From Membranipora membranacea (Eukaryota; Bryozoa; Gymnolaemata; Cheilostomatida; Membraniporidae): a stretch of 64,000 nucleotides of DNA. Positions within the stretch are counted from its first letter, which is position 1; every line of letters begins with the position of its first letter. Shown piece by piece: positions 48,801 through 59,034 of this stretch. Where the stretch lies: contig OU612073.1 in the NCBI GenBank assembly GCA_914767715.1, positions 3,100,001-3,164,000 on the forward strand, read 5' to 3'. The translations under genes were made by a program, and so were the position numbers. The notes beneath the pieces were generated by a model that did not search any database, was not told where the DNA came from, and was given only the letters and a program-made list of their open reading frames with translations.

Positions 48801-51043
48801 ACGTCACATGGCCACAACCATGAAATATTGTGAAGTGGGCATACTTACATTTACCTACGTGGTCATAAATGTCATACTCTATCTATTTATTAAAAATATG
48901 ATTGACAGCAGCATTCTATTCATATACAAAGATGTAAACAGCTAACCTAGTAAGAATATTGATTCTCATTTATGAGTTGTCCCCTAATTTAACAAGGTAA
49001 GACAACTCAGGGTGAAATTAAACTATAACGGTAATTTTTTTTGACACTCAGGAGCTGATTGATGATGACTGTTATGTCGGGCTGAAGCAAGCTAGAGTCA
49101 AAGATGACAGATATGACAGGCTAGTGCAGGAGCTGTTTGATTGTGTCGTTGAAAAGTAAGTTCCTGCTATTGTGGAATTGTCCAGCTCCTGATAGCCTAA
49201 AACATGATGTTTTCATCAGTTGGTTACAGGTTCTCTAAATAACTGAAACCAAGACATTATTTCACAACCAAGAAAATATATGCCTTATCATGAGATCAAA
49301 ACAACTACGTTTTCTGACTGAGAATATTTCCTGTTAAGTTTAAGTCTTGAGTTCTTGGCCCCATGCTACTCAAACCGCTCACATACCCTTGCCAGTCAAA
49401 ATTCTGGTCCAGGTTCTGTAACAATTCTCATGAACTATATCCATGCGCAAGGGAAGGCCATTATACATGGTATTGTATTACCTACTATAGTCAGCCTTAT
49501 CAAACTGTCAATCCATTGCCAACACACGCTGTTGAGGATTTGTTTCACCTTTCATTTTAGATATGGTAAATCTACTATGATACAGTTTGAATCTGTCGGT
49601 AGCTCAAACTCATTTCGACTATTAGATCTATACAGAACTAAGTACACATGCTTCAACGATAACATACAAGGCACAGCTACAGTTGTGGTGGCTGCTCTAA
49701 TGACAACGTTCTGTCATAAGGGCTTAGCTATGAAAAATCAGAAATTTCTCTTCTTTGGAGCGGGCGAGGTATGTCTATATTGCATTGGCAATTATAATGT
49801 CTAGGAGATAAAGAAAAGTTGTCGATTTTCCTGGTTAAAATAGCATGGTTCCATCATGCACCGCATCCCGGAGAATGGGTGGCAAGAACAGGGGGGTGCC
49901 TTAATGGCCAGGCCGAAATATCTGTGCCAATTTGCTCTCGGTTTCTAAGCAGGTTGGAGCGCACCTAGGGGTCCAACAATCCCCAGTAGTCAGTGCACTG
50001 CAGTGGGACTCGAACCCACGACCTTCAACACTTGCATGTTGAAGTCCAGCGATCTAACCTACCGAGCCACCTCCTACTTCCTATGGCACTTTAAGTATCT
50101 AGAACATAAAGAAGTTCACAAATTTTGCTAATGATAAATATGTTGAGTATAGGTCCAAATTTGTTACCATATTTCCTTCCAGAACACACTATTCACATCT
50201 CAGGTGAATAGAAATCATCCTTAATCCATAATCAGTCTGTTCATCATATCGATGTGACCAACCAGATGCAATGTCTAAATAAACTTGATCACAAAAAGAA
50301 CATAATCAGACATTTCACTCTCCTAGAACCAACTCAACTTTCACCATCAGATGATGAGTAATAGTTTCTAAATTTGGCCCAAACAACAAAGAGAGATTAA
50401 TTTCCCAAACAGCATTTAAGATTTCAAACCAAGGTCACCAATGATCAACCGAACCCCACATGCATTAACTTAGCCACCGCATCGACTCTAATCTGTTTGG
50501 CTGTTGGATAGGAAAGAGAGACAAGGCCAGGTCACTGAAAGACGCGCAAGTGGAATTGAATTACTTTAACATTTACTATATATCAATAGGTGCTTTCAGG
50601 AAACCACAATCTGCCCTGCTCCTTCCCTCCCACCAGCCAATCAAGCCAACAAATTAGCTACCATAAAATTTATTTTTTTGAATCTTTAAACCATGTGTGA
50701 CTGAAGTTGATTTTACTCTGACAGAAAACATGGCAACTCACAAAAAAAGCTAGTCACATGTCCTTCTCCATGCATGAAATGGTTGATAAACATTTATGAT
50801 TTCCTATATTTCAGGCAGCGATAGGCATCGCTAACCTCCTCACAGTTGCTCTGGTAGAGCTACATGGTCTAGATGAAGAGACGGCAAAGAAGAAGATATG
50901 GCTGATGGATTCTAAAGGTTTGATTATTAAGAATAGACCCGCTGGCGGGCTATCAGTGAATAAAGTCAGATGGGCCCATCAGTTCAAACCAGTGCATGAG
51001 CTTTCTGATGCAATTGTAGAGCTAGAACCAACAGTACTTATCG
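45804..51043 (+). CDS. Malic-enzyme-like protein, eight exons, C-terminus not found
   Basis: Exons 45804-46064, 46722-46906, 47240-47338, 47645-47720, 48411-48572, 49052-49155, 49561-49768 and 50815-51043 join in phase, giving 441 codons. The N-terminal extension has four NPTGxSGT-like repeats. Then come family signatures: LLRIHGLLPPR, LYHPTVGPAL (usually YTPTVG), VTDGEKVQGVGDMG (usually GER), GVPVSKAALYTA with the catalytic Lys, FNDNIQGTA (usually NDDIQGTA) and the dinucleotide loop FFGAGEAAIG. The usual FED metal site reads FES. Known role: oxidative decarboxylation of malate to pyruvate with NAD(P). Two of three metal ligands and the substrate Arg appear changed, so it may be catalytically weak or dead. 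The last exon ends at a GTAAGT donor in phase 1; the roughly 130 expected C-terminal residues were not found to 64000. Confidence 0.82.
47084..47165. repeat. Dispersed repeat with CAACAGCCAATCAGAT
   Basis: The sequence GTGACCTGTCATTGGCTCTC through CAACAGCCAATCAGATCAGA to GCATTGGC recurs inverted at about 50465-50545, and more diverged near 16225-16262. Function unknown. Confidence 0.45.
48213..48440 (+). repeat. Tandem duplication across a 3' splice site
   Basis: A 122-bp offset repeat puts ccttgtag|TTGATTATAGTGACAGATGG before the true exon start gttgttgtag|TTGGTGATAGTGACCGATGG. The decoy reads LIIVTDGEM but is not followed by the rest of the exon. Confidence 0.75.
48642..48673. repeat. 32-bp palindrome, one mismatch
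   Basis: AGCCTGTCTTGACAAG followed by its near-perfect complement. Same family as 31417-31450. In an intron of the malic-enzyme-like gene. Confidence 0.8.
49875..50092 (-). mobile_element. tRNA-derived SINE family 2
   Basis: On the minus strand the 5' part is tRNA-like: box A TGGCTCGGTAGGTTAGAT near 50086 and box B GGTTCGAGTCCC near 50015. A body shared with 25895-26040 and 20778-20862 follows. There is no closed acceptor stem, so it is a SINE and not a tRNA gene. Confidence 0.65.
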
Positions 51044-53585
51044 GTAAGTTACTCAGTCTAAGCGCCATCCGACTTAATGTGCATGTAATATCAACTGTGG
51101 CTGCGTCCATTTTGTTAATAATAAGTAGAGTGTGGTTCACTGATTTATTGTTAAACGGTGAAATTACCACCAAGGATATGAACAGGGTTTCAATGAGGAA
51201 ATGCGACAGATTAGCAAAACATCCAATCAACTGTTGAATAAAATAATATCGAATACAGATATAGAAATATAATAACTATTTTTTCTGCTTCATCTGATAA
51301 TCTAGATCGCAGTTTCAGGTATTTTGAGTGGGTCGCAGACAGTCAAAATACAATGATTAGTAGTCTCAAAGTTAGAATTGATCACACTGAGTCTCGTGAT
51401 CTGACTGGGCATGTAGATCACTGATATACTAGGCTATCATTTCCACAAAGAGAATGTCGTAAGGCAAAGTATGTATCATGTGTGACTTGAATTTGCGCAT
51501 GTGCAAGAACAATGAGTTTAGTCTGGGTTCTACTTGCAATTTTGGTCTGGGGAGATAGGACACCCCCTGCATAAATTGCCAGTTAAATTTAGCTAATAGT
51601 GACAATAGAAAATAACTCTTTCTAACAATTCCGCACGCATTTGTGAGTGTGCCACCAGAGCAGGTAGCCAATCAGATGGCTTCGGAATTCCGAGACTCAA
51701 TTTTGCAGAGATCAGCTCATGCCCAGAGCTGAGCATGCGCAGAATGAGAATAGATAGCAGCAGGGCACTAATGAACAATGAGTGGGTTAAGGGTTATTTT
51801 TGCCTCAATAAGTAGAAAATCAATTACTTTGATTGCTTTAGGCTATAGGGCAGTAAAATCAACAACGGCATGCCCATGTACTTTTCCAATCTTCAGATGC
51901 AGATTTAACCCCTTTCTTATAGAAACTAAATGTTAATAGGTATTTCCACCAATTATTTCAGAATAGTATCACATAAATTGGTTTTATTAGATTTACAGGC
52001 AACAGATAAACACAGAGAAAGGATATAAATGACATGATATAAATGACATGATAAATGACATGATAAATGACATGATATCAATGATATCAATTAATTTTTG
52101 AGCTTGCCATGCTGGATGGCACAGGTTTAAAAGTATTAATTTCTGTATCTAACCGCATATTATCTGCACACAATTAAAGGAGGGATAACCTAACAAGTAA
52201 GTTACTTTATTTTATTATTTTACAAAAAGATGGATATAAAAGAATGCTTGTGATGAGAACTAAAATATATAGTAAACAAGGGAACAGCTGTATAGTCCAT
52301 GAAATAGAGTGATAACTTGCTTTGTGTTGTCCCTTCTCTCTTAGTTGCTTGCCTCAAATATCATGAATATGACAAATAAGAGCCCGCTATCAGAGCTGTT
52401 TGATAGTTTTAGGGACCACTGAAATCCTTGTCATCATCATCATCTACCGGTTGGTGTATCCTCCCTCCTCTCACATACCGCGCAGTGTCATAAGAATTGC
52501 TATGAAAATAGAAATAAGTTATGAAAATGGGAAACAAGCTTTGGTGGCGCATATGAATATGTGGGAGTGGTCCTTGCTAGAGCGAATGAAACTGAAGCAA
52601 GAGATCTGTCCCAGACAAATCTTCGCAAATCTTTACATTGGCATAACTTTCATTTGATGCGAATGTTTTACATTGAATTCATTTATTTATTGTTGTTAAA
52701 CAGCGGGATGAGACGGGCGTATTTATTTCATTTTCTTTTTGTACGAGATTTACGTATCAGATGAGACAGGGAGACAGTTATGGTTTTATGTTGTTGACAG
52801 AAGAGGTAGAAAGACATAAGATATGTCAGTTCATCTTTTCAAAAAATTTGGATATGGGAAGGGAGATTCCATTTCATTATTAAATTAATTCTGATGAGAG
52901 AGCTGACACAGATCTAATGTTTGCCTAAGGGAGTTTGCAAGCTCATACAATGAACATGTTGAAATGCAGATCCAAAGAATAGGTTTTGATTTGGATTCTG
53001 TCCCAATCAGTGTGTACGTAAAACTACGCCCATGGTATAACAAATATAATTGATAATAAGGATTACCTTTCCTCTTTCTTACATCTATCGATTATCTTCT
53101 TACATCCCCACCATATCCTACAAAACATTATTTTAGTTACGAATAAAGAACACTGTATGACAATCATCCTACGCGCACCAGGGTTTCAGATAAGTCCTTC
53201 TTAATCAACAGCATATTATTGCAACTTATTCATGTATGGCAAAAAAACTTGGTCTAAATTGCCAAAATTATTCAGTGTTATTTCCAAGATACATTATATT
53301 AATAAGGCTCTCAAAGCTGCTCTAACTTAATGTACAACTCAACAAAAAATCTGCAGAGAAGCTTCTGGTTGGTTGATGCAGTAAAAGGCAGTGTCACACC
53401 TACCCCTTATTACTATGTACTCCATTACAGCCATATTACATCTGCTCATGGGGAGACCCTCTAAATGTCATGCAAATTTTGATGGTAGTTACCAGATTAT
53501 TAACACCATTTGTGGATGGTGGTGGGGGTGTAATCGGTGATGGTCATTAAGATAAGGCTTATGGAAATTGACTGACATAGTTAAC
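51044..53585. other. Intron or intergenic, no coding found
   Basis: Follows the last recognised malic-enzyme-like exon. I found no continuation exon on the plus strand and nothing conserved on the minus strand. It contains the short tandem repeat at 52021-52085 and is otherwise AT-rich. Confidence 0.5.
52021..52085 (+). repeat. Tandem repeat ATGACATGATAA
   Basis: Four to five copies of ATAAATGACATGAT(AT) in 65 bp. Confidence 0.8.
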
Positions 53586-56500
53586 TCACCAACATAATAC
53601 ACGCTCCAGGATGAAAATAGCAAGCAAAGTGAATCCAATATAAGAACGTTTGTTGTGGTAGGTTTGCTCGGTTTCAATGTCTTCTAACTTTAATTTCAAG
53701 TGTTCAACCTCTTTTTTAATGTCATCAAAATCCTTTCTTATCTTCACAACCTCTGATGCAACATCGCTAGATTTGCTTTCAACATCTGCCAGCCGTTTAT
53801 TCAGTCCAGTCTGGTTGATTTTGAATTCCTCGTGTTCCTCTGAGAATCTCTTGATCACACCTTCTATTTAAATCAACAAAGAATTATTTTACAATTTTTG
53901 AAATACTGTGAAAAATCTTTACTCAAAATATGGGCTTTCCTTGGTCTAATAATATTATTAATTATTAATTATCAATAAGCCAGTCAGTTTGACGCAGTTT
54001 GGCGCAGTGGTTAGCGTGTCTGCCACTTGACCAGCCGGTGGTGGGTTCAAACCCCGTCCGGGATCGAAAGTCGTTTCAACTTTGACTGATCACATAGTCC
54101 CTTCGGATCAGGACTAATGGAGGTCTTCTGCATGCAGATTAAAGAACCCTCCTGTATGTTATAGCTCTATACAGGAGAATGCTGTCATCAACGACTGCAG
54201 CTCCGGCCTTGTAGCGCTATGCTTCACGCTGGGTTAAAGCTGTCAGTGGTTGAAAAGTGGCACTAACGACTCGGAAACCTAGTCGTCACTATAAATCTCG
54301 TTCTATGCTTATTATATTATAAGCTGTTACGACTGAGCTTCACAACATTAGGACCTACCATAATCCTTTCTTAACTTCACAACCTCTGATGCAACATCGC
54401 TAGATTTGCTTTCAACATCTGCCAGCCGTTTATTCAGTCCAGTCTGGTTGATTTTGAATTCCTCGTGTTCCTCTGAGAATCTCTTGATCACACCTTCTAT
54501 TTAAATCAACAAAGAATTATTTTACAATTTTTGAAATACTGTGAAAAATCTTTACTCAAAATATGGGCTTTCCTTGGTCTAATAATATTATTAATTATTA
54601 ATTATCAATAAGCCAGTCAGTTTGACGCAGTTTGGCGCAGTGGTTAGCGTGTCTGCCACTTGACCAGCCGGTGGTGGGTTCAAACCCCGTCCGGGATCGA
54701 AAGTCGTTTCAACTTTGACTGATCACATAGTCCCTTCGGATCAGGACTAATGGAGGTCTTCTGCATGCAGATTAAAGAACCCTCCTGTATGTTATAGCTC
54801 TATACAGGAGAATGCTGTCATCAACGACTGCAGCTCCGGCCTTGTAGCGCTATGCTTCACGCTGGGTTAAAGCTGTCAGTGGTTGAAAAGTGGCACTAAC
54901 GACTCGGAAACCTAGTCGTCACTATAAATCTCGTTCTATGCTTATTATATTATAAGCTGTTACGACTGAGCTTCACAACATTAGGACCTACCATAATCCT
55001 TTCTTAACTTCACAACCTCTGATGCAACATCGCTAAATTCTTCAAGCTTGCTGTCAATAACTGCCAGCCGTCCATTCAGTCCATTCTGGTTGATTTTGAA
55101 TTCCTCGTGTTCCTCTGAGAATCTCTTGAGCACACGTTCTATTTAAATGAACAAAGAATTATTTTACAATTTTTGAAATACTGTGAAAAATCTTTAGTCA
55201 AATATGGGCTTTCCTTGGTCTAATAATATTATTGTTTACTATCAAAGATTCTGTCACTCTTGCCACATTCCCAAGACCACCTTGCGAAACATTGGGGCCT
55301 CAGAGCCCATCTATATATTAGGCAAGCCAATTCACTCTATAGGACATTGGTAGGTTTTGCGAAACGTTATGTCCAAGTTTGGTTAGAAACATCATTTTTG
55401 CACAAACTGATCTTATTTACATACAATATCATATTATAATGCTATGTGTGGTTATGCTAGTGTTAAGCTGTTACGACTGAGGTTCACAACATTACCATAA
55501 CAGCTTGGTTTATTTCGAATTCCTCCTTGAGTCCAATATCCATTATCACATGTGTAATTATCAGAACTGTCAGTCCCCTTCTGTCCGCCAAAGCAAGTAA
55601 TCGTGAAGTTGAATTGGGATATTCTGGTGATATTACCGCCTTCAATGTCAGGGCAGGATGTCACTGCAATGATGATGTGTAATACTATTAAACATGTACT
55701 GAAAAATAGTTAAATAACTGTATAAATTTGGGACCTTATATCGCCGGGGTTTTTATTGATAGTTTTTATGATCATTTTAGAATACATTAGGCAGGCCTAA
55801 ATATGGTTTCAATTACAAATTCCTCTTCTCAGATCACTCCCTTCAAGTTCCCAACGAACCACACCGGATTGCAGATATATGAAAGGTTATTGGCAAACAA
55901 GCCGAGTTGTACATAATAAAGTTTTTTTTTACCTAAATTGAGTGTCTTATTTGTACCAAGAAGAAAATTTTCCATTTACACTTGGGCTCAAGGCACACTT
56001 TTATTTTGTCAGTTTCATCAAGGAGTTAAAGACTAACTCCTTGGTTTCATTCCACTGTTTATTGATTTTGGGCGGGCAACTTCTTAAAATAAAATGAGGT
56101 GATATTTGCTCTTAGAAATTTTGAGTTTTGGACGAAGTTTAAATCATTGATTCCCCTGCTGATGTTGAACAATATATACACAGCTCTTGTGAGCAGCAGC
56201 AGTTCGGGTGAGTTTATACTAGGTTGTCTTTTGGACGTTTTTGACAATTTCAACAATTTTGGGTTGTTTTAGGAGAGTTGTCTTCCCATTGTCCAATTTC
56301 TGAGCGTTTTTAGCAATGTTTTCAATTTCGGAAAATGAAAATTTGTCTTCCCTCCGTCCTAATTAAGTGTTGACCAATGAGAATAATGTAAAGAGAAGAC
56401 AACTCTTTGCAAAAGCGCTTGCTATTTTTAGAAACGAAAATGTTGCATTGGAAGACAGCTATTCAAAAACGTCCAAAAATGGTCGACATCGCTAAGAACG

Positions 56501-58266
56501 TCAAAATAACGCCCTAGTATCAACTCACCTTCAGAAGTTAGAGCTAAAGATGCATACAACGAAATTCGCAACATCCAAGTTAAGGTACATAAAATATACC
56601 CGATTCAAATAAGCTCTCAGTGCTTTGGCTGTTGAAGTTCCTTGCAGTACAACCCATAGAGGGGTAACTCTATGGTACAACCAGACTAGCAATAAGTAAA
56701 ATGAGCAAAGTTATACCAAGACCAGGAAGAATGCGGGCCCTATAGCTTTGACCGCTGGAATTCTGCCTAATCTTTACATTGAAGAGGCACAGGGGGCGGT
56801 AATTTTAGTCCCATTCTGCAAGGACCCTGCTAGGATGGGTGGCTTACCAGTACCAAATCAAAGTTTACTGCCAGGCGCCAGGATTTGAGCTTGAACCTCA
56901 CATATCACACTACACTGCACCCATAACACCTGCGCATTCGGAAAGGCAAATCAGAAGGATCAAGGCGCAATTTTATTCTGCATGTAGAAAATATTCACTC
57001 TGACGGCGATTTTGTAGCATATAAAAATTCTAATAAAGCGTGGGAAAAAATGCACTTACGACTTAACAGAATGCCATTGGCCATGATGTGCTCATTTGGC
57101 ACGCTCTATAACAAGACGTTTTGCTCATTAATACAGAAATAAGAATTGAACTGTCTAAAATGACCTAGTAGAAGAATGTCTGATAATTATGTAATATTAC
57201 TATAATGATTCGATCGAGTTTTATCCAGTTTGCAGGTATTTGGAGTTGCTCCCCCTACTGATAAGCTGCAGTAGAGGGCGGGTCTGAATGCAAGTGAACC
57301 AAATCAAACTTGATCTGGATGATGATGATGTACATATCGTTGTTGACAACAGGTCAAATGGTTTAATATTACACTTAGCTGTTGGGGTCAAACTATTGAC
57401 TTTGTGTAACCTTACATTATAGCGCAGTCTACCAAACAGTATAACAAAAATGTAAGCATGCATTCATTCATATACATACCGTTGGTGTATATGACGTATT
57501 CGACCTCTCCAAATGTTGATGATCCTCCTTTTGTAAGGTTGAATACCAAAGTATCGTCAGATGAGATAATAGGTTTCCGTTCGTCCCATGTAATTGGTTT
57601 GGATTCACCAGTGTTTATCTTTATGTCGCTACAAGTGAAGGGGTTTTTATCGTTTTGTCCATTAGTGATCCGTATATGACCCAAACTTGAGTCTTCACCT
57701 CGATTCCTGCAGTCGTTGATTGAAGTTATTCCATTTCCATCGCCTAGCTTGAGCACTCGAAAATCGAAATCAACAAAAACGGCTGTCTTGGGTAGTTTCA
57801 GACACTTGATGAACTCTTTGCTTGCCCCGTCTACTGTGGGTGTGTCCAGTGACGATCCACGGATAATATCAAACGGTTGGATTTGTTGTGTGCATTCATC
57901 TGAAACAGTTGATCATGTGTTGAGATAGATCAAGTTTGATCCAGTTAACCCACATTCGAAATCGCTCCCCCACTTCCAATAAAGATGCAGCTCAGCAGTA
58001 GAGGGGAAGCAAATCCAAATGCAGTGTGAACTGGATCTAAGTTGATCTAGGGCTGAGATAAGTTATATGTAAGTATATCATTTGTTAGATTAGGCTTCCT
58101 GTATTGACATGAAACTGTCTGTTGTAAGTGTATATACGTAACAATCAGTTGTGGCATATCTCAATTCATGTGTAATAAGGTGTCACTTACATTTTTGCTC
58201 AGAAGCTGCACACGTGCCTACAAGTACCGGCAGGACAAACAGGATGCACCAACACACCCTCATCAT
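53586..58266 (-). CDS. Secreted/membrane sushi-like coiled-coil protein, six exons
   Basis: Exons in transcript order: 58266-58191, 57899-57480, 55663-55496, 55138-54992, 54496-54359, 53863-53586. All internal phases are 1 and the model gives 408 aa. A signal peptide (MMRVCWCILFVLPVLVGTCA) comes first. Residues 26-165 form a domain with four Cys that I do not recognise. A sushi/CCP-like module follows (166-221: SCPDIEGG, FTITCFGG, YTCDNGYW, PSCYG). Three related coiled-coil exons beginning KRFSEEHEEFKINQ come next (222-370). A hydrophobic C-terminus, YIGFTLLAIFILERVLCW, may anchor the protein. A donor-like TTG|GTGAGT overlaps the stop codon, so the end could instead be spliced onward. It may be a surface recognition or lectin-like receptor, by architecture only. 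It lies antisense inside the apparent last intron of the malic-enzyme-like gene. Confidence 0.7.
53985..54300 (+). mobile_element. tRNA-derived SINE family 1, copy 1
   Basis: Box A-like TTTGGCGCAGTGGTTAGCG and box B GGTTCAAACCCCG are 30-odd bases apart, followed by a body with CACATAGTCCCTTCGGATCA and a tail with CAGTGGTTGAAAAGTGGCAC. No intact cloverleaf. Confidence 0.8.
54618..54933 (+). mobile_element. tRNA-derived SINE family 1, copy 2
   Basis: Copy of the SINE at 53985-54300, multiplied with the 633-bp unit and not by separate insertion. Confidence 0.8.
56207..56529. mobile_element. Fold-back MITE, GGTGAGTT ends
   Basis: GGTGAGTTTATACTAGG faces CCTAGTATCAACTCACC. Subterminal parts (GTTGTCTTTTGGACG / CGTCAAAATAACG and AAGACAACTC) are also inverted, over about 323 bp. 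In intron 2 of the sushi-like gene. Confidence 0.65.
57211..57319. mobile_element. Fold-back MITE GATCAAGTTTGATC family, copy 3
   Basis: GATCGAGTTTTATCCAGTTT faces CAAATCAAACTTGATCTGG, with inner GGAGTTGCTCCCCCT. Intron of the minus-strand sushi-like gene, downstream of the 57480 donor. Confidence 0.5.
57927..58050. mobile_element. Fold-back MITE GATCAAGTTTGATC family, copy 4
   Basis: AGATCAAGTTTGATCCAGTT faces AACTGGATCTAAGTTGATCT. Intron 1 of the sushi-like gene. Confidence 0.6.
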
Positions 58267-58374
58267 CTCTGATTCAATTCCTATTAGAAAAGAAAATATA
58301 TATCTATATGGTTGACAATGATGGCCACTTTTACCCACACTATCTGTCAAATAAAGATAATATCAAACCACTTC

Positions 58375-58470
58375 AGCTCCGGCCTTGTAATTCACACTAA
58401 GTTATGGTTGTCAGTGGTTGAAGAGTGGCACTAATGATTTGGAAACCTGGCCGTCACTATACAACCTCTT
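58375..58470 (+). mobile_element. 5'-truncated SINE family 1 tail
   Basis: CAGCTCCGGCCTTGTA through TGTCAGTGGTTGAAGAGTGG to CCGTCACTATA matches the 3' part of the SINE at 53985-54300. The tRNA-like head is missing. Confidence 0.6.
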
Positions 58471-59034
58471 CCTAGAACGTACCGCATATATGAGTGTAAA
58501 AAGAACCAATTTAGTGAAATAAAAAAAAAGTACAATAATCATGTGGGGATACTATGAGTACAATGATACATGAGTACAATACTCATGCAGCCATTTCAGC
58601 CTACTCAGGTTTTTGTGAATTTTACAGAAGTACTTTTTTATCTGGTCCATAAAGTCAGCTCTGTGTGTGCTAGAAACTTCAAACCTGAAGCAAATGAAAG
58701 AGGAAGGATGAGTGAGTTAGTGTGAGAGATTTCTGTTTTTTACCCTGTTTGGTGTTTTTTGGATGGTTGTGTCGCATCAATAGCAGGGAGCGGATAACAT
58801 GTCATAACAATCGAGGACGATTGCAACTAAGGGAGTGCAGATGTCGCATGCACAGCAGCAAACAAGAGAATTGTCTATACCAACATCCGACACAACAACA
58901 ACACCCAATATCTTAGCCAGCATCATCATCAGTACACTCCAACCTCGACTTGAGGACACGCAGTTACCAGCCAGTGCATATCACCTCGAATCGGGGACAT
59001 GCAAATATATGCAAATCTAAATTCTATTCTTAAT

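Larger units (their letters stand above)
53742..55035. repeat. 633-bp tandem duplication carrying an exon and a SINE
   Basis: The stretch beginning CTTCACAACCTCTGATGCAA recurs at a fixed 633-bp offset (53751, 54384, 55017). The two full units look identical over the intron and SINE. Each copy carries a coiled-coil exon of the minus-strand gene; the third exon copy (54992-55138) has diverged and carries three extra codons. Confidence 0.92.

Noticed and set aside
49355-49804. A 149-codon frame taken as one gene
   Set aside because: Its first 69 codons are intron; only 49561-49768 matches malic enzyme and has splice sites.
50015-50092. tRNA gene on the minus strand
   Set aside because: Box A and box B are present but no acceptor-stem pairing or clean cloverleaf; related copies elsewhere make it a SINE.
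51305-51425. Possible next malic-enzyme-like exon after tctag at 51305
   Set aside because: The translated sequence does not resemble the expected C-terminal domain and soon meets a stop.
53990-54075. tRNA gene near TGGCGCAGTGGTTAGCG
   Set aside because: Same reason: promoter boxes without a closing stem, and part of a longer repeated element.
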